A DNA stretch of 64,000 nt, from positions 2,356,001 through 2,420,000 of the forward strand of contig JAHQIY010000002.1 in NCBI GenBank assembly GCA_019054805.1, given 5' to 3'. The translations under genes and the position numbers were made by a program. A model generated the notes under the pieces. It saw only the letters and a list, made by a program, of their open reading frames with translations, made no database searches and was not told where the DNA came from. This DNA comes from Brachionus manjavacas (lineage: Eukaryota; Rotifera; Eurotatoria; Ploima; Brachionidae). Shown here piece by piece: positions 30,401-42,200 of the stretch; the first letter of the stretch is position 1, and each line of letters starts with the position of its first letter.

Positions 30401-31030
30401 GGGGACCAGCTGAACCTCGCCACGTTTGAATTTGTTTGAAATTTTTTTCACCAAATCTTGATACTCTTTGAGTTCAAAAGACCATTTTTTTGTTTGAGGA
30501 TCATAGCGCTTAGTCGTTATTGTTTTGAACAGTTCCTGCAGTTCCAGATTGTATTCAGCTTGAACTTCAAAACGAGTCCGGTCGATTAGATGAAATTTAG
30601 CGATAGTTGATTTAGAAGATGCAACTCTGTCCAATGGTTCTAGCTTTACCGAGCTGAGACGCGATTTCACTTTCAACAAAAGATCATCGTAGCTTGTAAG
30701 TGCAAAGTTCCATCGTTTAGTTTCAGGATCGTATTTACGGCTACTTATTGTTTTAAATATCTCAATTAGTTCTTTATTATAGCCGATCAAAATTTCGAAT
30801 CGAGCAGTTGGGTCACTTTTTAAGTAAACGCATTTGCCATTAGTTGGAGTTATTTGTCCAGATTGATTTGATGAGTTAGATTCATTAGAACCGGCTGGTT
30901 TTGTATTTGAATTAAAGCAATTAGAAAAGGACTTTTGTTTGAGCTGAAGAGCTCGAAGGCGATTTTCTTCCATTCGCTTTTTTTGCTCTTCAGTCAATGT
31001 AGAAGATTTAGATGTAATTGTAAGCGACAT
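27461..31030 (-). CDS. SMARCAL1: SMARCAL1/HARP annealing helicase
   Basis: Two exons, 31030-29476 and 28170-27461, join in frame (phase 1), giving 754 residues. SMARCAL1 is an ATP-driven annealing helicase of the SNF2 family that rewinds RPA-coated DNA at stalled replication forks in the nucleus. Residues 11-30 (TLTEEQKKRMEENRLRALQL) match the N-terminal RPA32-binding motif. Two HARP domains follow (about 67-133 and 145-212), each with a YDPxTKxW core. The SNF2 core has DDMGLGKT (about 274-281), DECH (379-382, DESH in human), SGTPALSRP and, in exon 2, LVFAHH, SITAANSGIT and QAEDRVYRIGQ (640-650). The C-terminus is short, acidic and then basic (PPIKKPKQ), possibly a nuclear signal. It is shorter than human (954) mainly because the region between the RPA motif and the first HARP domain is reduced. 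The intron contains a LINE relic. Confidence 0.96.
28400..28560 (+). mobile_element. LINE relic in the SMARCAL1 intron
   Basis: The plus strand reads EALERVK-stop-RATKLVKIVRDECRLKKLK, matching the 'LERIQRRATKFV' block of LINE C-termini. It is antisense to SMARCAL1 and strongly decayed. The ends are approximate. Confidence 0.55.
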
Positions 31031-31480
31031 TCTAAAAATTATTATTTTTTTAATTTTAAAATAAAATTGAAATTAAATTAAATGGTAAAAAAATTAAAAT
31101 TTTTGTTTTTAAAAAATTATAAAAAACGCGCAGTCTTACTAAAGATTTATTCTTCTAAACTTGTCCTAAAAGCTTTGTAAAATTTTAGACTTTTTTTTTG
31201 AAGAATTAATTCTAAAAAAAATTTTTAATTCGATTTTTATTTAACAATTCTAATTTAAGAACAAAACCATGGCATTGTGAATTCACTAAAAAAAAAACAA
31301 ATTTGTATCCTTTTATAACAAAAAATCAAAAACTTCTCAAAAAAATTTTAAAAGCTTGTTTTGATTCTATAATAAAGTACTATCTAGACCTCTTTGAATA
31401 TTCAAAACACTTTCATCCGAGATTATTTTGGCTAGAATTTTGAATTATTGACATTAGGCTATTTTCATTTAGCAAATACC
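31031..31480. other. AT-rich spacer upstream of SMARCAL1
   Basis: No gene is visible. It presumably holds the SMARCAL1 promoter. Confidence 0.3.
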
Positions 31481-31489
31481 CTGTGAGAT

Positions 31490-31810
31490 CGTTCAAACAC
31501 AATCTAAATACAAATGGTTCAAGTACTGAGTCTTGTGCTTTTCCACTAATAATTACCCTGAACAACTTTTTGTCTTCTGTTTTTTAGAAAAGCTTCATTA
31601 AGTTAATGTACCAAACCAACAATACGATACTCGTTCAGTTTAGCTCTTTTATAGGGAATGAAATAAAATGTTTTAGCAAAATCTAAAAGAACCATATCAG
31701 CTGGTATGCCATTATCAACATCAAAAGAAATAAAATCAATTGTTTCCAATAAATTTGTATTTAAAGAATTACTTTTATCTAACCCATGATGCCAACAGAG
31801 TGTAAAAAAT
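31490..31810 (-). mobile_element. Decayed reverse-transcriptase fragment
   Basis: On the minus strand, frames broken by stops read GIPADMVLLDFAKTFYFIP, then LNEAFLKNRRQKVVQG, matching the RT palm block and the following block of the CR1-like family at 5767-8640. Start and end are eroded, and no 3' tail is seen. Confidence 0.65.
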
Positions 31811-33067
31811 CAACTTTTATCGCAAATTACTTTCCAAAATTTTTAATGGAATTACATTCAAAGACAAATGCGAAATTTATTCAATTTTGAAATAGTTTTT
31901 TAATAGATATTTATATTGTTTCGTGAGGTGTAAAAGGCTATTTTTTATCTGATAAAAGAGAATCCAAAGAACATCACAAAAATTAGTAGATTTTACTCAC
32001 AGAAAAAACTCCTTTCTATGACTTAATTTTAATTACTTTATTCAACAATTTCCAATTTTTGTAAGAACTACCTCTTCTTTAAATAATATATTGATATTTA
32101 AAGATTCAAAATAAATAAAAGTATTATATTAGTGAAAATTCTTTGTATTTTATCCATTTAAAAGTAAAGAAGTATCTATTCCACAAGTTTTGCTATTGAA
32201 AACTGGGATAACTTTTTGACAGGTGTGACAAATTTTAATATAAAGCAATTGTGTCACTTTACTTGCTCTACATTTTTAGCTTTAGAATTTATTTTTAGAA
32301 ATTTTCTGAATTTATCTAGCAATTGTGTTTCAAAATATTTCATATTTCGGGTTTTTTTTTTACTTATAGATCCTAAAAAGATTGAAATTTCGGGATTAAA
32401 ATGCTGATATTTTTAGCTATTTGAGAAATTAAAATTATCGTTTGCTAAAAAAACTATTCAAAAATTTTAATTTAAAAAAACTATATTATTTAAAATTGTA
32501 TTTATCATAAAATTTTCCATTTTTATTATTTTAATATTTATGAATGTTTTAGTTTTCACATATAATCTTAAGAAAATAATCTAATATGACTTTTTTAAAG
32601 AAATATTTTTTTTACGGATTATCGGGGAATGGCTGTTTATTTTTGAATATTCTATATTACATAGTTTCAAATATGTATTCAGTCAATCTAAAAATCAAAA
32701 GAATCAAAGTTGTATAAAAGTCAAGTCCTTAAGTCAAAGTCGTGGCTTTTGAAAATTTCGAGTCAAAAAAATTAAAGAATTACAAAATTATTTTATTAAA
32801 ATATTCTTGATTTACTAATTAATTTAGAAAAGTTTGTGAAAAATGTCTTTAATCTCACAAATTAAGAGCAAAATTAATAGTTTTATCTGTGTTCAACCAA
32901 TTTGCAATTGGGACTTTATTTTTATTTTATTTTATGTCCTAATATAATTTTCACTGCTTTTCATCTTAAAAAAATAAAGGCTTTTTAGTTGGGAATATTC
33001 ACATGTTAAAATTAATTAGAAAAATATTTAAGACTTTAAATCAAGGTAATATTTATTCACAAAATTT
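31811..33067. other. AT-rich intergenic sequence
   Basis: No gene is supportable. A phrase near 32700-32760 (tandem 'aagtc' words) resembles 85-125, which suggests an old dispersed repeat. The plus-strand frame at 32216-32407 has no recognisable content. Confidence 0.3.
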
Positions 33068-33879
33068 CTACAAAACTGATCTTGGCGTTTTTCGAGCTGA
33101 ATTGGGCTCTTTTTCTCGATTCATTTCCAAGTATTCATCCATCATCTTCTTTTGTTCCAATTGTTTCATTTTTATCCTATAAATTTCTTTTATTTGCTCA
33201 GAATTTTGAGATTTTGGCTCTTTAAATATCGAAACAAAATAGACAAAATATTTCTGTCAAATTAGTCTTTACCTCTTAAAATTCCAATACAATTTTGAAT
33301 AGAAGGTCCTTGCTTGAAAGCTAAATTTAAAGGTCTCAATCTATTTAAATGTTTCAATGGTATGTTAGTTGTTTTATTAATTAATAATAATTACCCACTG
33401 TATCTAGAGTAAGCAAGCGGTCGTCTAGCAGGAGTTCGACTATTTACTATTGAAGCTGTTAGTTGGGTATTTTTATCAAAAATACTCACAAACTGGTTTA
33501 CATTTTGAGCTGTTTTTAACAAAAGGCTTGAAGATGGTCGCAAAATAGGCTCCTAGAATAAAAATTAATAAAAATAACAACTTAATGTTAATACCTGTAA
33601 GCTTGAAATCTCCTTTGGCTTGGAAGGCTTTTTTACGAAATGCTTAAAAGGTTTCTTGATAAAAATGCTTTCATTAATAGGAGAATTTTTCGCATTTGAA
33701 TTTGATTTAATTAATGGCTCGTTTAATAAATTATTTAGAGAGTTTTGGTTCGAAAGTAAAAGCTGTTTAGCTCGTCTTGCTGTCGAAGATTCGTATACAA
33801 ATGAACGCTTACTGAATGTATTTGACGCAAAAGATCGATTTGACGTATCGGTCTGAGGAGTAAGCCTTGCTGCTATCAT
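33068..33879 (-). CDS. Unrecognised basic protein with charged C-terminal helix
   Basis: Four exons on the minus strand join in frame: 33879-33595, 33552-33395, 33340-33273 and 33219-33068, giving 220 residues. I do not recognise the family. The N-terminal half is rich in Ser, Asn, Lys and Arg (RSFASNTFSKRSFVYESS, then IKKPFKHFVKKPSKPKE). Exons 2 and 3 include SRTPARRPLAYSRYS and LRPLNLAFKQGP. The end (SEQIKEIYRIKMKQLEQKKM) looks like a charged alpha-helix or short coiled coil, followed by NSARKTPRSVL. No signal peptide or membrane segment is seen. Three clean splice pairs with matching phases make this more than a chance frame; the 158-nt and 68-nt exons depend on the junction AGTGG|GT to AG|ATTG. 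The composition suggests a disordered nuclear or cytoskeletal protein, but this is only a guess. Confidence 0.6.
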
Positions 33880-34340
33880 CTTTTTAATTAATTAAAATAA
33901 CTTAAAATTAACTTTTAACATTAGTTTAAAAGGAAAATAAAAAAATAAATTTTTGAAATTTCTCCAAGGCAACCCAAGGAAACCGTACACTAATTTTATG
34001 TAATTTGTTTATTCCTTTATTTTAAAAAGTTGAAAAATTTGTTTACCTTTATTGCTGTGCTTTATTTATGGATAGTTTGACAATAGGTTCTTTTGATTAA
34101 TAAATTTCGCATTTTAATAATTTAAGTCCAAAAATAATTTTTATCTTAACTTAACTTTTTTGTTTTAAGAGTTGTCCACTCTATGACTTGATTTCATAGT
34201 CAAACCTTGTATTTGAATAACCAAAGTGCACAACTTTACATTTATCAGTATTTAGTTGAGTAGACCAATTCGTTGACCAATTTTATACTTTGTCTAAGTC
34301 CCCTTGAAGATTTATCAAAGATTGGAATTTTAAACGACTG

Positions 34341-34365
34341 AAATAATCTTCGTATCATCAGTATA
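34341..34365. repeat. 25-bp target-site duplication, left copy
   Basis: This 25-bp segment is repeated in direct orientation at 34971-34995 with one mismatch, and it brackets the nested LINE. On the minus strand it codes for the YTDDTKII motif of the host RT. Confidence 0.9.
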
Positions 34366-34970
34366 ATAATAATATAAAAGCTACAGCAAGACTAGCTTGC
34401 GGAGGTGACTTTCTAGGAGGTCATCTTTGGTAGCTCCTTGCATATAACACATAGAAAAGTACTGAAAAAAGAAATCCTGTTTAAATTTTTAGGTCAAAAT
34501 TAGAGGGAAGATTCTCGATAGAAAAAGCTGTAAGAGAAAAATTTTATAAATAAATGTTCATCTTCAGGATTGTTGACTAGACCGGAATGCATCGTATCCG
34601 TTCTTGAACTTGTTGACGGAGTCGGCGTCTGTCACTGTAACTGGCAAGGCGTTCAACTCGTTTACTATCCTATTGGTGAATGTGTTTGCCCGTTGTAGAC
34701 ATTTGGTGGAGGCCTGGTCGGACAGTCTTCTTGCATGACCTCTGATACCTCTGGCGGGTCCGGGTTGGAATAGTGAATTTACGGGAACCGGGGGGTTCAC
34801 CCAGCTCACTTCTTTGATGCCTTTGGTGAGTTTGAACATCTGTATCAGGTCTCCACGAACACGGCGCTCATTAAGGGGAGTTAGTCTAAGGACGGCTAGA
34901 CGGTCTTCGTAGCGCCAGTTTCTAATGCGGGGCACCAAACTGGTGCCCCTTCTCTGCACCTGCTCGAGCT
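34366..34970 (-). mobile_element. Nested 5'-truncated LINE with intact 3' tail
   Basis: This 605-bp insert codes on the minus strand for the C-terminus of a LINE ORF2, starting LEQVQRRGTSLVPRIRNW and ending FRSSQQS-stop at 34564, then a 3' UTR with the CCGCAAG hairpin module and a TTA-type tail at 34364-34375. Its GC content is clearly above that of the host LINE and surroundings. Direct 25-bp repeats flank it. The long open frame and near-perfect duplication point to a recent insertion. Confidence 0.9.
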
Positions 34971-34995
34971 AAATAATCTTCGTATCATTAGTATA
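34971..34995. repeat. 25-bp target-site duplication, right copy
   Basis: Direct repeat of 34341-34365 with one base difference; here the host RT motif reads YTND instead of YTDD. Confidence 0.9.
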
Positions 34996-35720
34996 AGCTT
35001 CACAGTTTGACTCTATCATCTCTAACATGTCATTAATGAAGATGACAAAAAGAATAGGTCCTAAAACCGAACCTTGAGATATACCACTTGTTATTTCAGC
35101 CCATTGTGAAGAAGATTCTCCAAGTACCAATCTTTGTGTGCGTCTCGTTAAAAATCCATTGATCCAAGTGATTAGTTTTCCTCAAAAACCATAGAATCGG
35201 AGCTTGTAAATTAATTTACGATGAGAAACCTTGTCAAAAGCTTTGGCGAAATCTGTATAATTAACATCTACTGGAAAGCCATTTGCAAGAGCGTCTATAA
35301 TGATATCAATCGTTTCAAGAAGATTGATTGTACTTGACTTGTTTAGTAGTAAGCCATGTAGGACCCTAGAGATTAAGTCGTTCCCATTGAGATGCTTAAA
35401 CTTATACTCTTTTACAATCCTCTCAAACACTTTATAGACAACACTTGAGAGAAACAGGACTCTAATTTTTGGCTTCAGTACGAATCCACTTTTATGCAAA
35501 GGTTTAATGTTCACTCGTTTCCAAGTTGCTGGTAAAATTCCGTCAACAAATGAAATCCGAAAAATATAAGACAGGGGAATTGAGAAAGCATCGGCTGCAG
35601 ACTTTAGGACCTTATAATGCATTTTATCATAGCCTACTGCTTTATTTGAATTTAATAATTTTAGCTTCTCACAAATTTTACTTACACTTGAGATGTCTTC
35701 TTATTTAATTGACTTTTATA

Positions 35721-36773
35721 ATGATTTAAATAAAAATTAATTCAATTATCGAGAATAATCTTTTAATTAATTTCCTTAAAGCCATTCTGCAGAAGAACTA
35801 TTTGGATAATTCTTGTTTTATCTTTTTTGTTTCCTCGAGGAGAATTTTTCTAATGTATTCTTAAATCAAAAAATTATTAATTATTTAAGGAAATCGGATG
35901 AAAAACAAAAATTGACAATTTTAAAGAGATGATTTCCTTAAGACAAATTTAAGTCAAATTCGTGGAATCATTTCATTTTTTTCACTCTATTACCGATTTG
36001 CTGAGATAATATTCCGTGAAATTAATCCGATTTATTTGACGATTAAATATTTTCAATATTTTAGCGAAATACGAAAAAATTTTTTCAAGCTTAATTGAAT
36101 TTTTTCTTTGTAGTATTTTCTGATTTGATTTTGTAATTCTGGAATTTAACCTTTTAATATTGAATTAAAAAATCGAGTTAGACAACTAAATTTACTAGCA
36201 TTTTTATTTATCATTAGATTAATTTATCATTAGATAAAAGAGATTTTTCTATTGAATAATATATAAAATTTTCCTATTATTCTATTAAATAATATTTAAA
36301 ATTTTTCTATTATTCTAATAAATAAATGTTGAAAATTTTTAAAAGCTTGAAACTAGAGTGATTCTTTTCAAACCTTAGATTTTAGATGGCATTTATTAAT
36401 TTTTTTAAGATAACCTTAATCTTTCTTGTTTAATTTGTTATACTTTTCAAGGATTTTTTTTAAAAAACCCGTCATATCAATAATTGATATAATGGCTTAA
36501 TATTTTGCATTAAAAATATACCAAAATATTAAATTCTTTTACTTTATTTTGAATTAGAATTTTAAAATTATTTTTATTGTATTTAGTCCATAAGGTTTTT
36601 TACTTTCAAAAATATAAAAGTAAAATTTAAACAGGAAAAGTCATTAAATACATGTAAAAATTCCACAAATAAATAGTTTAAAAGTAAATTAATATAATTT
36701 GCTGGACCGGAAAATGATTTGGGCCCAAAAGCTCTGTTTTGCTTAGCATTTGCTTTCAAAACGTTATAAATTT
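35721..36773. other. AT-rich intergenic sequence
   Basis: No gene or clear repeat is visible. Long runs of A and T dominate. Confidence 0.3.
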
Positions 36774-37786
36774 GAGTGTGACTCCGTCTAGATAAAATAT
36801 ATGGACGTAGCCAATTCTTATGACCCTATGCTCCACAAGAAGTAAATGAGGAAAATAAAAAAAAAACCAATTCTTCCTACTGTTAAATTCTTATATTTTA
36901 GTATTTAACTTAAATTGTACTTGATGGGTGGACGTCTGTGGTGGATGATGTTGGGTCAATAAATAAATAACCAAAAACTAAAATTTTAATATTAACTTTA
37001 TTTAAATCAAAAAACATAACTAAACTGAAAAAATAACTAATAATAATAATTTTCACAAAATGGCTTTAACAAACAAATTTATATAAAAATGAAATAAACT
37101 AAAATGAACAAACTTCAGCATTTAACACTACACATATTTATATGTGTAATGAGCCATAGCTACGTCCACATAAAATATGTTTAATAATCAGTGACTAGAG
37201 ACACATAAAATTTATCTAAAAAAATATATATTTGGGTACTAAATTTTGTATGAAACATTGACAGGTAAAATTCGTTCTCAGATTTTTTTTTTTGTACCGG
37301 CTAGATGCAACCGCGAATATTTCATACGAGACCCCGGCGTAAAGTTTGAGAGAATTTTGCAATCCATCTACAGATGAGTAGATTTGGTTTATTTCGATTG
37401 AACGAGATTGGATTTTTCGATTTGAGGTTCGATAGAATTCAATTAAAGTTTCATGTCAGGTTTATATATATATGTGTTAGGGGCTCATCACTTTTCGTCA
37501 ACAGATTTCCATTTAACTATAAGTACAAAAATAAAATCTTTATTGAGAATTTTAATGCACGAGAGAGCAATTTTTAAGTCGATTTATTAATTCAGTTGTT
37601 ATAAAAATTAATCTTTTATCACTCATTTATTATTTTTAAGAGCTTGTTATTTTATTTATGTGGATGTAGTTATTTCTTACTACACATTTAATATGTGTAG
37701 GTAAATTGACTATCTACGTCCAAATATATATATGTGTTTTAAGACCAGATTCCGTCCACATAAAATGAGAGGACGGAGTCATACTC
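36774..37786. mobile_element. Nested foldback/MITE-like inverted-repeat element
   Basis: The outer ends are inverted copies: GAGTGTGACTCCGTC at 36774 and, from 37786 on the other strand, GAGTATGACTCCGTC, followed on both sides by an ATGGACG/GTGGACG word. AAATTT lies outside or near both ends and may be the target duplication. Inside, a second inverted pair (about 37126-37175 and 37649-37692) shares CTACACATAT and CTAC(G/A)TCCACATAAA words and surrounds about 470 bp. At least five TACGTCCA-like words occur in both orientations. No transposase frame is present. It may be one foldback element or one inserted in another. Confidence 0.65.
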
Positions 37787-39258
37787 TAGAAATTTAACAT
37801 TTAAACTGATTTTTTGTCTTTTGTGCAGTAGATTGAATATATTTTATTTTATGATTGAGCTAGATCACAGTCAAAGATCCCAAATTAAAAAAAAATTAAA
37901 AAGTATATTTCCAGGTCATTTTTAATTCTTTTTAAAAGGAGTGCTTTTTTTGGCATATTTGGCACATTTGTTTAATATTAAAGCATTATTGTAAAAAGAA
38001 GACAAACAAGGTTGTGTTTTTTTTTAAATTTTATTAGAAAAAAATGATAGTTTTTTGTTAATTGTAAAAAATTTTATTTTAAATAAGATAATCACTGAGA
38101 GTTAAAAAAAGTAATTTGTAAAAAGAATTAAAAATTAGATGATATCAAATTGATGTGCATTGTATTTGTGACAAAAAATGAAATTCAAACTTTCACCAAA
38201 AGAAATAGAAGAGAAAAATTACCATTCACCAAATGGATTAGAAGAGTTTAAATGGGATAGATTGAAATAACAAATAACAAGAAAAAAATTATGCATTTGA
38301 AAATGTTTAAAAAAAATTAGAACGCTTTATAATCAGAATCAAATAAAAAAAACCTAAACTCATACTCTTTTTATGACCGTGGGTATAACCTTTAAGCAAA
38401 ATAAAGCATCTCAACTTTTATTTGCTATACTCGGCTTTTGATTTATCAATTAAAATCCTCGTAAAAAACAAGTGCACAAAATTAGAAAAAAAATAAAATT
38501 ATCTGTTTTTTTAAAGAAAATGTTAACCAAGCAATACGCTGGGTTATTCTGACTCAACTTTAGCCTAATCTGAATTAATAACTAAAACTAGATATTTCAC
38601 AAATTAAATTGTCTTGGAAGATATGGGATAATACTTTAAACATTTAAAATAACCGAATTAGTTTGAGTTAAAGCTCTAAACTTCCATATTCTCGAATTAA
38701 GATCCGAAAGAAACAAAAATGGAATTTAAACAATATCATGATCTTAAGAGTGACATCGTTTGACAAATTAAGTGGATGGAAAACGTAAAAAAAAGATCTT
38801 TAAAATTGTCGAAAGACCCGAAAATCGGGTCGAATAACAATAAATGCAAAATCACGAAAATCGGTAAAAATAATGGAGATCATCACGGCTAGACTAAACT
38901 AGATTCAAGAAAAAAAAATTAAAAAAAAAAAATGTCATTTTGATTGACTAGATTCAACCTCCTTTATCCTAACTGCCTTGAATAGATCATTTAATGCTAA
39001 TTCTGTCTTGTTGCATGCAATTAAAAGAATTAAAAAAAAATAACAGTTTAAAAAATAATAAAAAAAACAACAAAATACGGAAAGACACCATTTGGATGCG
39101 GCAAAAACAATATACCATCATTTTAATTTCGAGAATTCAATATTCGTCGATTATGCTCAAGAAACAATTATTTTTTTGTATTTTTTTTAATAAAAAATTT
39201 TTCATTTTTTTTGAATTTTTATTTGTCTCTTTAGTTGGAGTGAGTGAGTGATAGCTAA
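37787..39258. other. AT-rich intergenic sequence downstream of Sestrin
   Basis: No gene is visible. A short perfect hairpin (GACCCGA-AAA-TCGGGTC) lies at about 38815-38831. On the minus strand an AATAAA lies about 35 bp past the Sestrin stop (39218-39223), a likely polyadenylation signal. Confidence 0.35.
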
Positions 39259-42200
39259 TTATCCAAAATAAGAGTTGATAGCTCTTAAGAAATAGAGCAT
39301 ACTGGCTTGAATGCGCGCTTCCATAATCACTATATTTACGTGAACTTTTTCCGAATGGGTAAACTCTTTCATAATACTGTCATAGTGCGATTTTGTGATG
39401 CGCTCTGGACAAGAGCACACAATTTTGATGTATCGCCTCAATGGTGATTTGAGTAATATTCCAATCTGATCGTAGTCATAATCATCGTACTGAACTCCAT
39501 AAAGCGAGTGAACATAGTGCCAAACTGCTCGACGAAACAAACTTGTGTCTACGTCCTTTTTGGTACCCATACTTTAGAAATAAAATAATTTAATTTAATT
39601 GATCATTATCGTTAGTAAAATTTATTTGTTTTTTTTAGAGCCAATTTAAATTCATTTTTTATAATTAATGAAATTTTGTGCTGAAAAATGGTACAAAAAT
39701 ATGAAAATCTGGTAATTTTTTTGTATTTAATACAGTTAGTGAGATGAATTATTTATTTGTGATAACATTCTGAAAAAATTACCCAAAATGCAATCAATTT
39801 TGATAAAATCGAAAAATCGAAGAAAACAATTGACAATTTTTTGGCGATAAATCTAAAGACAGTCTTCAGCGGTTATTTCAATCAAAAAAAAATAATTCTG
39901 TATTTCAATTTTGTGATTAATTTTTTAAATTTATAATCTTAAAAAAAATTTCAGGAGCTTAGTTGATTTTTTTGAAGAGATTTGACTCTTAAATAGAACA
40001 CTTTTAGTAAGAAGAATATAACCAAAAAATAGCAACTTTCTACTTTTTTTAATTATCTTAATTTGAGTATATGCTACAATTCTTTTTTTTTTAAATTAAA
40101 ATATAAATAATAGATTTAAATTTAATTAATTTTAAAATTCAAATTAAATTTGCCAGACAGATGGTGAATGTTTTAAGACTGTTAATGAAGTATATTTAGT
40201 TTTATTTTTTTAATGAAGCTTTTAATTAGTTAAAAAATAATAATTTGTAAAACGAATACAGAAAGAAAATCTGCATTTAAATTTTAGGGTTGTGATGTTC
40301 GTTTCAATTCGATCATTTCAATTCAGAAAAATTGAAAAACATTATTAATAAATGAAAAAATTTTTTTTCCGTAAAATGCTTAATGTTAAAGCAACTTGCT
40401 TAATCCGAAAAAATAATATCTGCAAAAACCCTTCTTAGTAATTGCACAGTTGATTTTAACGACGTGCAAAATGCCAAAAATTGCTCAGGTCTTTGCAGAT
40501 TTATTTTACTTCATAAAGCAAATTAGCTAGAAGCGTTAAATTAACGTTTTCAGGACTGAAAATTTTTAAATAAGGATTTTTTATTGATATTTACCAAAAT
40601 TAAATCCTATATTTTTTTCGGGTATTTTATTTCAAGATTAATAGAACAATAAATTGAAAAGCATCAGTAGATGTCATTTTGACATCTATAAAAAATCTTA
40701 AGAAATGTTATGTGTTTTTCTAAAATTCTTCCTGAATTATAAAAAAGAAAGCTTTCTTGTCTATTTAGGACCCTCTCATTAACAATGATTCATAGTTGGA
40801 CAACGCCGAAGAGCTTCTTTTGTAAGTATCATTTTAAAATTGAATTATTTTTTTTCAAGATTTTTGAATTTTTCATCTAATTTTTAAGATGACTTAGAAT
40901 GAGTTCAAAACGATTTGAAATCAAAAATCGTTGAAAAAAGTCATTTTAAAATAAAATGTAAATTTTAAATTTATTTTAAAAAAGTTAAATAAAATATATC
41001 GCAATTTAATAGATAGCATTGAAGATGTGTCAAAATGACATCGCCGATTCTTTTAGGAATAAGGAATTTCGGCGCTCATCTATTTAAATTAAGTATTTTA
41101 CGAAACTAAATTATCTCTTTTATTAAAAAAATTTACTCAAATTATTTTAGTTTTTCTGAATTGAAATGGTCGAATTGAAACGAACTTTATAACCCCTTCT
41201 TATTGCTGCAAAAATTACAAAATTATTGTACAGACTAGGAATCCAAAATTTTAGGATTCATTTTGGCTTTGCAAAATCATTATTAATTTTTTTTTTTTTA
41301 ATTTAATAATTAATTCAAGTTAATCAATTCAAGAGACATTACAATCACATCATTAATTTAACAAACAATTTGAATGTCTATTGACTTAAAAAATTATAAC
41401 ATCTATTTCTGTAATTTTCCTTGCATAGCGCCTTAAGCTCCCATAGGCGACCTCCTAGTAGGCTGTCTCCGCAACCTTGCTTGCCGTAGCTTTTATTATT
41501 ATTATTATTACAAAATTTTTTGTCTAATGTCTTATCCATTTATTTGGAATTTTAATTCAAAAGCTTATTTTCATAGTGAGCATTCAATTCTTTAGATAAC
41601 ATGAAAACATCTCTCTGTTTTAATTTATCAACTAGAATTAAATAAAAAAATTTTCTTAAAAACTCTTTTAAATAATTATGATCACTCATATAACTTTTCT
41701 TAAAAAAAAAATAAAAAAATTTTCTAGAGTGATTTAACTCATCAAAAAAAAAAAAAAAAACTAAATAAATATGAAAAAGCATCAATCAAAAAAACTTACG
41801 TATTATATGTCATGTTTACAGCTACTTTAAAATTTTTGTCCAAATATTCACAAATATCGGGGTACAGACTTAAGGCGGTGCAATATCCTTGGCTATCCCA
41901 AGTGTAATACTCTAATCGCAACGACTGGTCGACCTTGTCAAAATCAACATAGGCGAAGTCAGCTTCGTACTCGTACTTTTTCATGTATAATTTACATTTT
42001 TCGTGCATTGGCGACAATTTGGGCAATTTTCTAGTCTTAGCGATCACCGGTAAATCGACATTCAATCTAGCCGCTTCATTGTTGTCCGTGTAGGATTTTG
42101 ATATGTAATTAGAAGTGCACGACGATGAATTAGATGAGCAAAGTTTGATCGAATTTGTTTTTATCTTTTTCTTCGAGCTGTCATAGGACTCGCCGCAAAC

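Larger units (their letters stand above)
34180..35720 (-). mobile_element. Old LINE reverse-transcriptase fragment, split by a nested LINE
   Basis: The minus strand codes for an RT domain. A frame at 35622-35182 reads LLETIDIIIDALANGFPVDV and TDFAKAFDKVSHRKLIYKL. Around 35000-35180 the SQGSVLGPILF block can be read, reaching the YxDD motif at 34995. The sequence then continues beyond the nested insert from 34365 down to about 34180 (TKIGQ..LCTLVIQIQGL-like remnants). Several stops and shifts show it is old. It belongs to another subfamily than the LINE at 5767-8640. Confidence 0.8.

Noticed and set aside
37374-37577. 67-codon frame inside the foldback element
   Set aside because: Too short, no motif, and lies between inverted arms; no link to a transposase.
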